A stretch of DNA of 8,779 nt from an uncultured Bacteroidota bacterium. GTDB lineage: Bacteria; Bacteroidota; Bacteroidia; NS11-12g; UBA9320. The position numbers were made by a program, and so were the translations under genes. Shown piece after piece: positions 1-7,165 of the stretch (position 1 is the stretch's first letter; each line of letters starts with the position of its first letter). The stretch covers positions 1-8,779 of the forward strand of contig CAJXLR010000056.1 in assembly GCA_913056425.1 (NCBI GenBank), given 5' to 3'. The notes below the pieces were generated by a model that did not search any database, was not told the origin of the DNA, and saw only the letters and a list, made by a program, of their open reading frames with translations.

Positions 1-1
1 T

Positions 2-1513
2 GAATCCTATCCATCCGACGGTTCCGTTGCCCGCGTCCGACCCCGCGGGAACACGAACCAAGCCCTTTCGCCCGATGCATTGGGCAAGTTGCAACCTCAA
101 GCTTTGGAGCTGGAGGAAGCGGTGTTGGGCGCTATGATGATGGAGCAGGCAGCGGTCAACTCCGTCATCGACGTGTTGAAGCCCGAGAGCTTTTACCGCG
201 ATGCCCACCGTCGGATTTATGCCGCAATTGTGGACCTCTTCCACGCGTCCGAGCCGATTGACATCCTCACGGTCACAGAGGCGTTGCGCAAATTGGGCGA
301 TCTGCAACAGGTCGGAGGCGCACAGGCCGTGGCGGCGTTGACCGCTCGCGTGGCCAGCTCCGCCAACATCGAGGCCCACGCCCGCATTATCGCGCAGAAG
401 TACATCCAGCGTGAATTGATTCGAGTTGCCGGTCATATTGGGAAGGACGCCTTTGAAGACACAGCCGATGCTTTTGAACTCTTGGATGATGCCGAAAAGA
501 AAATTTATGCCATAAAGAACGATACCATCAAGAAGAATTACGATTCTATTGATGATTTGATTCACAAAGCCATAAAGCAAGTAGAAGCCATGAAGGACCA
601 GGGGACTGGTTTAACAGGTGTTCCGTCAGGTTTTACGAGTATAGATCGTGTTACAAACGGATGGCAGCGATCGGATTTGGTGATTCTTGCCGGTAGACCT
701 GGTATGGGTAAAACGGCATTCGTTTTAGGAATTGCACGAAATGCAGCCGTAGATCACAAAAAACCTGTGGCGATTTTCTCATTGGAGATGTCGTCGCTTC
801 AGTTGGTTACACGTCTTATATCCGGTGAAACAGAGTTGCCGGGTGAAAAGTTTAGAAGTGGAAAGCTCGCCGATTATGAGTGGGAGCAGTTAAATGCTCG
901 CGTTCAGAACCTGAGTGACGCACCGATATTTATTGACGACACACCTCAGTTGAGTATTTTCGATTTGCGAGCTAAAGCACGTCGATTAAAGTCAAATAAG
1001 GGTATTGAACTTCTAATCATCGATTACTTGCAATTGATGCGAGGTGATGATGGAGGTAAAAACGGAAACCGTGAACAAGAGATTAGCTACATATCAAGGT
1101 CTTTAAAATCTTTGGCCAAAGAATTGGACATTCCGGTAATTGCACTCGCACAGCTAAGTCGAGCAGTAGAACAACGAACCGATAAGATTCCGATTCTGTC
1201 TGACTTGCGGGAGTCTGGATCTATCGAGCAGGATGCCGACATGGTTGGTTTTTTGTATCGAGCTGACTACTATGGGTTTACAACGGATGCCGACGGTCAT
1301 GATGTCACCGGTATGGCGGATTTTATCATTGCTAAACGCCGTCACGGTTCAACGGGAAAATGCCGTATCCGCTTTAGAAAAGAGTTCGCGAAATTTGAAG
1401 ATTACGATGGTTTCCCTGGAGATGATGCCGACCCAATGAGCGTCACATTTGAGTCGAAAATGAACAACGACATGACGGACATAGCACCCGACGATGGGGA
1501 TTATGAATTTTAA
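2..1513 (+). CDS. dnaB: Replicative DNA helicase DnaB, 5' end outside the window
   Basis: Hexameric helicase that unwinds DNA ahead of the replication fork and contacts primase. Counting from the TTG at 80, an N-terminal helical domain (about 5-115, opening QALELEEAVLGAMM) is followed by a linker and the RecA-like ATPase: Walker A GRPGMGKT at 205-212, FSLEMS at 233-238, Walker B LLIIDYLQLM at 311-320, the glutamine-sensor segment ALAQLSR at about 355-361, and DLRESGSIEQDAD at 375-387. The basic AKRRHG near 418-423 fits the arginine-finger region. The tail is acidic. The frame stays open to the left edge (codons from base 2), with no ATG, GTG or TTG in it before 80, so I take the true start to lie upstream; TTG 80 is the only in-window alternative. 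No terminator follows before the rplU promoter. Base composition falls sharply near codon 130. The family assignment is certain, the start is not. Confidence 0.96.
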   Translation, partial: ESYPSDGSVARVRPRGNTNQALSPDALGKLQPQALELEEAVLGAMMMEQAAVNSVIDVLKPESFYRDAHRRIYAAIVDLFHASEPIDILTVTEALRKLGDLQQVGGAQAVAALTARVASSANIEAHARIIAQKYIQRELIRVAGHIGKDAFEDTADAFELLDDAEKKIYAIKNDTIKKNYDSIDDLIHKAIKQVEAMKDQGTGLTGVPSGFTSIDRVTNGWQRSDLVILAGRPGMGKTAFVLGIARNAAVDHKKPVAIFSLEMSSLQLVTRLISGETELPGEKFRSGKLADYEWEQLNARVQNLSDAPIFIDDTPQLSIFDLRAKARRLKSNKGIELLIIDYLQLMRGDDGGKNGNREQEISYISRSLKSLAKELDIPVIALAQLSRAVEQRTDKIPILSDLRESGSIEQDADMVGFLYRADYYGFTTDADGHDVTGMADFIIAKRRHGSTGKCRIRFRKEFAKFEDYDGFPGDDADPMSVTFESKMNNDMTDIAPDDGDYEF

Positions 1514-1536
1514 TGTGCAAAAAGCCGAGGTATTCG

Positions 1537-1567
1537 TTTATAAAATTCAAAATTAAACGTACTTTTG
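1537..1567 (+). promoter_or_regulatory. Bacteroidota sigma-A-type promoter for rplU-rpmA
   Basis: TACTTTTG at 1560-1567 matches the Bacteroidota -7 consensus TAnnTTTG exactly. A TTTA at 1537-1540, 19 bases upstream, is one base off the -33 TTTG element. Transcription would start around 1573-1575, leaving a leader of roughly 12 bases rich in A before the rplU ATG, with no Shine-Dalgarno sequence, as is usual in this phylum. The site lies in the 72-base gap after dnaB, so the ribosomal genes probably have their own promoter even if some dnaB transcript reads through. Confidence 0.8.
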
Positions 1568-1585
1568 CAGCCCAAATAAAAATCG

Positions 1586-1897
1586 ATGTTTGCGATAGTA
1601 GAAATAGCAGGAAAGCAATACAAAGTAGAGAACGACCAGAAACTCTATGTTAACAAGCTGAGCAACGAAGCAGGCGATTCATTGAATTTTGATCGCGTAT
1701 TGCTAGTGGATAATAACGGTAAAGCGAAGGTTGGAGCACCTGTAGTTAAGGGAGCTTCTGTAAGCGCCAAAGTTTTAGATCACGTGAAAGGTGACAAGGT
1801 TATCGTTTTCAAAAAGAAAAGAAGAAAAGGTTATCGAGTACGTAACGGTCACAAACAAGATTATACTCAAATTCAGATTGAATCAATAAAAGGATAA
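1586..1897 (+). CDS. rplU: 50S ribosomal protein L21
   Basis: Structural protein of the large ribosomal subunit that binds 23S rRNA. The 103-residue product has the normal length and the typical start FAIVEIAGKQYKV. The C-terminal L21 signature is present: a basic run KKKRRK followed by GYRVRNGHKQDYTQIQIESI. It is the first gene of a two-gene unit with rpmA, which starts 4 bases after its stop; this pair is conserved across bacteria. The ATG at 1586 is fixed by the conserved N-terminus and by the promoter just upstream. Nothing unusual was seen. Confidence 0.98.
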   Translation: MFAIVEIAGKQYKVENDQKLYVNKLSNEAGDSLNFDRVLLVDNNGKAKVGAPVVKGASVSAKVLDHVKGDKVIVFKKKRRKGYRVRNGHKQDYTQIQIESIKG

Positions 1898-1901
1898 TAC
1901 A

Positions 1902-2162
1902 ATGGCACACAAAAAAGGAGCAGGTAGTTCCAAGAACGGAAGAGAATCGCACAGTAAACGACTTGGCGTGAAGATCTACGGAGGTCAGCAAGCCATTGCG
2001 GGAAACATTATTGTTCGTCAGCGTGGTACTCAACACCACCCTGGAGACAATGTTGGTATGGGTAAAGACCACACATTGTTTGCATTGACAGACGGAACAG
2101 TTATGTTCAAAAAAGGAAGAAACAATCGCTCTTTTGTGAGCGTTGAAGCTACCGCAGAGTAG
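1902..2162 (+). CDS. rpmA: 50S ribosomal protein L27
   Basis: Large-subunit protein whose N-terminal tail reaches the peptidyl transferase centre. The product has 86 residues and opens AHKKGAGSSKNGRESHSKRLG, the standard L27 start directly after the initiator Met, without the cleaved N-terminal extension found in Firmicutes. The core GNIIVRQRGTQHHPG and NVGMGKDHTLFAL is intact, and the tail ends in acidic residues. It sits 4 bases after rplU and is followed by a strong terminator 22 bases past its stop, which closes the unit. Confidence 0.98.
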   Translation: MAHKKGAGSSKNGRESHSKRLGVKIYGGQQAIAGNIIVRQRGTQHHPGDNVGMGKDHTLFALTDGTVMFKKGRNNRSFVSVEATAE

Positions 2163-2184
2163 TATCAGATCTTAATAAATCACG

Positions 2185-2216
2185 AAAGGGTTCGTCTCAC
2201 GACGGACCCTTTTTTT
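2185..2216 (+). terminator. Intrinsic terminator of rplU-rpmA, overlapping a convergent gene's stop
   Basis: AGGGTTCGTC (2187-2196) pairs with GACGGACCCT (2201-2210) as a 10-bp stem with one G-T wobble and the loop TCAC. A flanking A pair extends it, and a run of seven T ends at 2216. On the + strand this is a textbook rho-independent terminator. On the - strand the same hairpin is followed by only TTT, so it may also stop the convergent operon, but more weakly. The - strand gene's stop codon, TGA at 2197-2199, lies in the loop. Confidence 0.9.
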
Positions 2217-3438
2217 GTGTACTGGTGTAACCAACTATATGATTTCCTCGTGTGACAATAAAAGTGGAGTCTACTCGTGCAGATAGCAACCCACCTGAAA
2301 AACTGCCCGAGAAACCATCAAGGGCTTTCGATTCACGTAGCAATTCAAATGTTAAATCGCTGGTGTCTATCGAGATAAGATGTGAGCCCGTTGAGCTGAA
2401 GACTCGTCCTTCTTGATGTACAAATGCAGCAGAAAACCAATCACTACCTAAGTCATTAACTACTTTTAGCATACTTCCAGTTTTCGCATCCAGGATTCGT
2501 AATATGCCAAGATTGCCGGAATGGATGAAAATCTTGTTACCCACCTGTTTTAGTGGATGGTAAAATGCACTGGATTGATTAGGAAGTGTTTTTGATTCTA
2601 TGTCAATGTTCATGGATACGAGGTTTACCGATGCGAACTGGTCCCACCCATTTGTAACATACCACTGATTTTTGCTTAGTACGCCTTTTCCAACATCGTC
2701 GTAGTCTAAACGATTAGTGAAGTCGTGTGTGATTTGACCTTTTTGCAGATTGAAGATGAACACATGACCTCTTCCTTGATTTGACGCCCCCCAGTTCCAT
2801 GATCTGCTGGTAATCAGTAACAAGGTGTCTGAGTTTATGACGTATGCATCAATAGTATGAAAGTCGGGTGTAAAGGAACCTAGTTGCTGGGCTGAAATTG
2901 AGGCGATTAGATTAAGTTCATTTGTCTGAATCCTATAAATCCGACCTTGGTTTGAATCTGGATCCTGGTGTATGAATTGTGTGCTTAACAAGAGCACAGA
3001 GCACTCGGTGCTGGGATGCAGGACTGGTCTCGAATCGGTAGGAGGGATGGCGAGTTGGAGTAAAACCTGTCCAGTTTGAAGACTCCGTGAGCACACTTCA
3101 TCGTTATGGATATACCATAATGCGTGCTTCGAGATCTGAAAGGAACTTGCACCAGTCAGTTGCAATTGCCATAGCTCTATTCCTGAAGATGTGTTTAACA
3201 CCAAGATTCGATCTGTATTGGCATCCGTTAGATTACCTAGAACAAAGCATGCCAACCCTTGATGGGTAAAGCTTGTGCGACAAAATTCGTTTGGGAGTAA
3301 TGCGTGTTTCCATTTAGTCTCAAACTGCTGCCAGTATTCTTTTGTATTTGAGGTATTGTCGGACACGATATCAGTTGGACGAGGAATCTCTGAACGACAA
3401 CCTAGTAGCGCTAAAACTATGATTAGTGCGGTTTTCAT
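2197..3438 (-). CDS. Putative lipoprotein with a PQQ/WD40-like beta-propeller
   Basis: The 413-residue product starts with a short signal peptide and lipobox LLGC, with Cys14 as the likely lipidation site, so it is predicted to be anchored in a membrane facing the periplasm or cell surface. After a linker (about 15-45) come regularly spaced blade-like repeats of the form strand-turn(TSSG, QTGQ, QKGQ, AKTG)-strand, near residues 77-93, 115-131, 164-180, 224-240, 267-285, 310-327 and 351-369. Seven such units suggest a seven-bladed propeller. No PQQ-binding or catalytic residues can be named, so an enzyme activity is not claimed; ligand or partner binding is more likely. It is the last gene of the three-gene operon; its ATG overlaps the hydrolase stop as ATGA, indicating coupled translation. 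The last residues KKGPS and the stop are encoded inside the rpmA terminator hairpin. Confidence 0.75.
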   Translation of the reverse strand: MKTALIIVLALLGCRSEIPRPTDIVSDNTSNTKEYWQQFETKWKHALLPNEFCRTSFTHQGLACFVLGNLTDANTDRILVLNTSSGIELWQLQLTGASSFQISKHALWYIHNDEVCSRSLQTGQVLLQLAIPPTDSRPVLHPSTECSVLLLSTQFIHQDPDSNQGRIYRIQTNELNLIASISAQQLGSFTPDFHTIDAYVINSDTLLLITSRSWNWGASNQGRGHVFIFNLQKGQITHDFTNRLDYDDVGKGVLSKNQWYVTNGWDQFASVNLVSMNIDIESKTLPNQSSAFYHPLKQVGNKIFIHSGNLGILRILDAKTGSMLKVVNDLGSDWFSAAFVHQEGRVFSSTGSHLISIDTSDLTFELLRESKALDGFSGSFSGGLLSARVDSTFIVTRGNHIVGYTSTQKKGPS

Positions 3439-5105
3439 GGTTTCTTCTCAAGTTTGAAAAAGCTTGGTACACCTCGTCCCTCGTAAATCCTGCGCAAGGC
3501 CTCTTCAGTTTGGTTGCAGTTAAGCATCTGAATGTGGTTTACGTCACCCTGTTGTTTAATCGTAACCAAATTGCCATGTTCATCATACATTCGATATTCA
3601 TCCATCATGTTTTTATAGCGTTCAGGGCACCCCGGAAACGCTTTCTGGCTTGATTCTAAGACCACGGCATCCGAAAATCTATCTGGGGTTGCATTTTGAT
3701 ATATTGGGATGGCAATCTCACCTTCACACAAGCTTTTGTCTTTTACCCAATGTTTGATGGGGTGTTCAAAAGGGTTGTTGTCACCTCCTATGACTATTCG
3801 GTTGCCAGTGATGCACCAATATCCTGTGATACGTTTAACTTGGTTCGCAGGTGATACACCAATACCCACAATGCGCTTGTACATCGGGTTGACTTTTTCA
3901 ATAAATGATATGGCTTGATTTTCCGCTGCAATTGCCTGTTGGTGCACGTATAATTGTTCAAGTTTATTCTTCCGCGCAGGTAGAAAAAGTAGCCCAACCA
4001 CAGGTATGTTGGTTCTATTTAGTCTTTTGGTGATTTCTTGTACTTGACGTTGGTGGTTAATGGCGTCAACTTTTAAATTAGCTCTGATTTGCTTGATGTT
4101 TTCAGCTATTGCCTGGTCGTCATTTGCTCCAAATCGCTCATACGCCACAAAATCACTCGCTGCCGGACCAATCATATATGTTGCTATTTTAAAAAGTAAC
4201 GGATCCGATTCTCGACCATAAAAAAGGGCTTTAGGTGTGCTTGGGTTGGAGAAGTCAAGGGTGTTGTTTAAGTAGTTGCTCTCTGGTGTGTATTGCTTGG
4301 TCATTGGAGCTTGTTGGCCTTTGGACAGGGTTTTTATGCCTTCCGTAATGAATGTAGAACCTAGTTCATCTACAAGGGCTTCAGCACTGGTGGAAATAGA
4401 GTTTAGGGATTTCGCTAAGAATGGATATTTAACCGTTAGGTCTGCCAATTCTCCTTTTATTACTGCATTCCCGAGTATGGTCGAAAAGTCATCAGCCAAC
4501 TGACTGAGCTCATTTTGGGCCGTAGCTATGCTAGCCCCACCATGGGGTGTTCCAAATGTGATAATTCCATGAAATTGTCTATTTGTTTCGGTGAACAACT
4601 GATCATAATTAGAGCTGTACTTCATGTCCATATCACGCAATACAAGTCCACCTTGACTGTGACCGATTGCGTATGGTTTATCAGTCGACAAAGTGCCATT
4701 CGCACCGGATAAAGCCTCAGCACGCAGTTTGTTCATGTCGAGATAGACGGCAAGACTCGCTTCATTAAAGTCGCGTTGATGGTGTTCATAATCAACACGA
4801 ACCGGTGTGTAAACATACTCTGAGGTGTGAGCATCGTCTACGGCATCCCATGACAATTCACTTCCACCCAAACCATGTACAAAGTAGACCAGTCGTGTGT
4901 CTTTTGAGGATTTTTGGTGCTTCCACGTGTCGGGGAGATCAGTTGGTTGTTGACTTCCATGCGTGGCAGTGTCTATGTTTTCAAGGTATCCAAGTACAGT
5001 TAAATGCAGTTCGCTGGTAAGAACTGGATCACAAAGTGAGTTTTGTGCGTTTGCAGACAGCGTTGTTTCAACGACTAGAAAAATGAAGAGTTTATATTTA
5101 TTCAT
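3435..5105 (-). CDS. Exported alpha/beta-hydrolase, lipase/esterase type
   Basis: The 556-residue protein has a signal peptide with likely cleavage after ANAQ (residue 21), so it acts outside the cytoplasm. The fold's marks are clear: the oxyanion-loop motif HGLGG at 77-81, the nucleophile elbow GHSQGG at 148-153 with Ser150, and GTPHGG at 185-190, a strand-loop typical of triacylglycerol lipases and PGAP1-like esterases. The best acid is Asp479 in FSDAVVLESS, with Asp301 as an alternative, and His524 in DVNHIQML completes the triad. Between about 200 and 470 lies a long insertion with no motif I know, probably a lid or substrate-binding domain; cysteines at 25, 431, 460, 493 and 530 could form disulfides. 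Substrate is unknown: lipid, ester or acylated surface polymer. It overlaps its neighbours by 4 bases on both sides (ATGA), as the middle gene of the operon. Confidence 0.85.
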   Translation of the reverse strand: MNKYKLFIFLVVETTLSANAQNSLCDPVLTSELHLTVLGYLENIDTATHGSQQPTDLPDTWKHQKSSKDTRLVYFVHGLGGSELSWDAVDDAHTSEYVYTPVRVDYEHHQRDFNEASLAVYLDMNKLRAEALSGANGTLSTDKPYAIGHSQGGLVLRDMDMKYSSNYDQLFTETNRQFHGIITFGTPHGGASIATAQNELSQLADDFSTILGNAVIKGELADLTVKYPFLAKSLNSISTSAEALVDELGSTFITEGIKTLSKGQQAPMTKQYTPESNYLNNTLDFSNPSTPKALFYGRESDPLLFKIATYMIGPAASDFVAYERFGANDDQAIAENIKQIRANLKVDAINHQRQVQEITKRLNRTNIPVVGLLFLPARKNKLEQLYVHQQAIAAENQAISFIEKVNPMYKRIVGIGVSPANQVKRITGYWCITGNRIVIGGDNNPFEHPIKHWVKDKSLCEGEIAIPIYQNATPDRFSDAVVLESSQKAFPGCPERYKNMMDEYRMYDEHGNLVTIKQQGDVNHIQMLNCNQTEEALRRIYEGRGVPSFFKLEKKP

Positions 5106-6112
5106 GGCGTGTAAAGAAATTTGGTTGGAGTTAGTTGACTATGGTTGAAATATATGGTGTAGATGCCTGTGGGTACGTTGGTAAGCATAACCTGATTCAG
5201 GTTTGGGTGGAGCTCCAGACCAACTCGCACAGGTAAACCGTATGAATCTCGAATCTCAGCGGTTACCGGAATGTGAATGGCTTCAGGGAGATTTATTTGA
5301 ATTACATGGCTACCCGGAATCTGACTGACGTTTGCCAAAAGCCCTTCATTTTGATATGCTAACTCGTCTTCAAATACCGGTTCAGAATAAGTCCGTGCTA
5401 TATTGTAGTATGTGCTCGATATCCGTACCCAAGCACAACTCGAACCCATGTTAGAAGGAAACCATTCTTCTTTGAGTTGTATATCCATTAAAGGGAATTC
5501 AGTATTTGGACAGTAGTATGTGTTGGTACGATGGTCTGTTGTCCCCTCAGGACTAAAATGCTCCAGCGATTCTAGAGCCAAAGGTTTATTGAATGTATGT
5601 CGCCATGTTCCATTCTGATAAATAAGCTTATCAGGTGAGTTTTCAACTAATTCAAAACCAGCTGTTTGTAGTTCATGTACTAATGACTGGTCTAATGGGA
5701 GTTGCCAAGTATTGGTTCCGAGGTAATACGGAATGATCTCACGAATGTTTGGGACTGTCTTTGAATTGTTAGATAACTCATATGAAGTTTTTGTAGTTTT
5801 TACGGTTGACATTGAGACCGATACCACTATTTGCTGGAGTGAATCCAACCAGCTCTCTAAATAACTCTTGGCGTGTATGGGTTGTATTTCAGTTCGTATC
5901 GTTCCATCGTTGAAAAACGTCTCGGAGAAACGGCTACTTGATATTTCAGGCATAAAAGCAATCGTATCCAAACTGTTCAGTTCTTCTCCGAGGTTGTTGT
6001 GGTAAGTGATCGTTTCGGATACGTCGTACTGTATTCGAAAAAGGGATTGTTGGCCGTGCACACCTATGGAGAGCCCCATCAAGGTGCAAACACACGTTAG
6101 AAAGTGTTTCAT
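5102..6112 (-). CDS. Exported protein of unknown function with a T9SS-like C-terminal domain
   Basis: I do not recognise the main body of this 336-residue protein. Residues 1-20 form a signal peptide with likely cleavage after VHG. The body (about 22-260) is rich in Ser, Thr and Asn and has two late cysteines, at 201 and 226. The last 68 residues follow the pattern of a type A T9SS sorting domain: alternating strands, an IRDSYGLPVR turn (compare D-x-x-G-x-x-V), then VMLTNVPTGIYTIYF (compare L-x-x-G-x-Y), ending in KFLYTP. The usual YPNP opening is absent, so the domain is divergent and its sorting function is an inference. This is the first gene of the operon, whose stop overlaps the hydrolase start as ATGA. 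No Shine-Dalgarno sequence and no convincing TAnnTTTG box precede the ATG. Confidence 0.75.
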   Translation of the reverse strand: MKHFLTCVCTLMGLSIGVHGQQSLFRIQYDVSETITYHNNLGEELNSLDTIAFMPEISSSRFSETFFNDGTIRTEIQPIHAKSYLESWLDSLQQIVVSVSMSTVKTTKTSYELSNNSKTVPNIREIIPYYLGTNTWQLPLDQSLVHELQTAGFELVENSPDKLIYQNGTWRHTFNKPLALESLEHFSPEGTTDHRTNTYYCPNTEFPLMDIQLKEEWFPSNMGSSCAWVRISSTYYNIARTYSEPVFEDELAYQNEGLLANVSQIPGSHVIQINLPEAIHIPVTAEIRDSYGLPVRVGLELHPNLNQVMLTNVPTGIYTIYFNHSQLTPTKFLYTP

Positions 6113-6234
6113 GGTTGGTATTGTTGGTTTGTTTAAGGCAAAGGAGGCGAGTATTTGGCTTTTGAACGAGTCAATTATGACAGGTCATTTTCTTTTGATA
6201 CGTAAATTGACCAACCTGATGCGTTCGGATAATT

Positions 6235-6264
6235 AGTGTCGGAAATCCATGCATGAGTGTCGAA
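6235..6264. promoter_or_regulatory. Possible operator: direct repeat around a palindrome
   Basis: AGTGTCGGA at 6235-6243 and AGTGTCGAA at 6256-6264 repeat AGTGTCG(G/A)A with a period of 21 bases, two helical turns, and enclose the perfect palindrome CATGCATG (6248-6255). The site sits just before the helix-turn-helix gene and between it and the divergent operon. The gap also holds GGTTGGT (6113-6119), directly next to the operon's ATG, with its inverse ACCAACC at 6210-6216. A weak -7-like GAATTTTG at 6262-6269 overlaps the second direct repeat; if used, transcription would start near the ATG at 6275 and translation might begin at the in-frame ATG at 6299. All of this is inferred from arrangement only. 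Confidence 0.25.
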
Positions 6265-6274
6265 TTTTGTCTGA

Positions 6275-7165
6275 ATGGACGCTCTCATACGACGACATAT
6301 GCCATTCGTTGTGCTGGAAAATCTCTATGCCGAGTTAATACCCTTACATCGGAACAAGACAGAACTCGTCTACCACCTATCCGATCTGCTGGAGGTTTCG
6401 AATGAGAGTATTTACCGCCGGTTGCGTGGGGCTTCTTCGTTTACGCTAGAAGAATTGTGGCGCATCATACAGCATTATCAGATTTCACTTGACGTTGTGT
6501 TTAATCGAACAAACTCGGGTAAGAACTGCAGTGTTTATCACAACACAAAGTTGATTACTCGGACCCAGGAAACGATAGAGAAGAAAGGCCAACCCTTGTC
6601 GGTAATTGAACAAGCAATTGGCATCCCACTTTTACTACTTGAGCAACTGCCTACATTACGTTCCTTGCTCCAAATCAATCAGAGATTTGAACAACGTGAT
6701 TGCCCGGTAAGCATTGTGTTAAACCAGTCAATTTTCGTGGACATGAGAAGTTTGTTGGTGGGTGTGCTTCATGAAGGAACTCCAAAGACAAGAATACCTA
6801 TGACGATAAACATATTGTTTTAACTGGCCAACCTCCTTTCTAAGGGTTTTGGCAATGGTTCCCGTTATAAGTTTTACCATTCCGAGCAACTAAATAAAAA
6901 CCACTCACTTCAACTCATTTATCCGGATGTTGGTCAAATAAGCGTTTATCAAATTGAAAGTTCCGTCATTGAGTTCATCGAACCCGAATATCGTTTGGAC
7001 AGTTTGACAGGTTGTGTTGCACTTTTTTTAAATGAATTCAGGTCACAGCTGATTAGACAATCTTACGTAAAGCTTTTCTACGAACTCGGTTGTGACCACT
7101 TAGAGAGAGAGTTAATGGATGACATGCTTACCCGTTCTAATCTCGTGCATCTGCTGGAGACTTAA
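6275..7165 (+). pseudogene. Helix-turn-helix regulator gene interrupted by one in-frame TAA
   Basis: The frame from ATG 6275 runs 182 codons to a TAA at 6821-6823 and then continues, in the same frame, for 113 further codons to TAA at 7163-7165. Residues about 27-75 look like a helix-turn-helix domain of a type common in Bacteroidota, with ELVYHLSDLLEVSNESIYRRLRG and then FTLEEL and ISLDVVF. The part after the stop is protein-like (SLTGCVALFLNEF, SYVKLFYELGCDHLEREL) and resembles the C-terminal end I recall for such proteins, whose usual length of roughly 270-300 residues matches 296 codons. Without the stop it would be a cytoplasmic transcription factor, perhaps controlling the divergent operon. 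No in-frame start suits independent translation of the second part. A TGA at 6272-6274 abuts the ATG, so the start cannot be further upstream; Met9 at 6299 is an alternative. Confidence 0.7.

Noticed and set aside
75..82. Start of dnaB inside the window (ATG at 75 or TTG at 80)
   Set aside because: The ATG at 75 is out of frame, and the coding frame stays open to the left edge, so an upstream start outside the window is more likely than the TTG.
3426..5148. Several + strand open frames of 60-75 codons opposite the operon
   Set aside because: They lie entirely antisense to clearly coding genes with family motifs and have no motif or promoter of their own.
6138..6145. - strand promoter CTCCTTTG before the three-gene operon
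   Set aside because: It differs from TAnnTTTG at both of the first two positions and has no TTTG at the right distance upstream.
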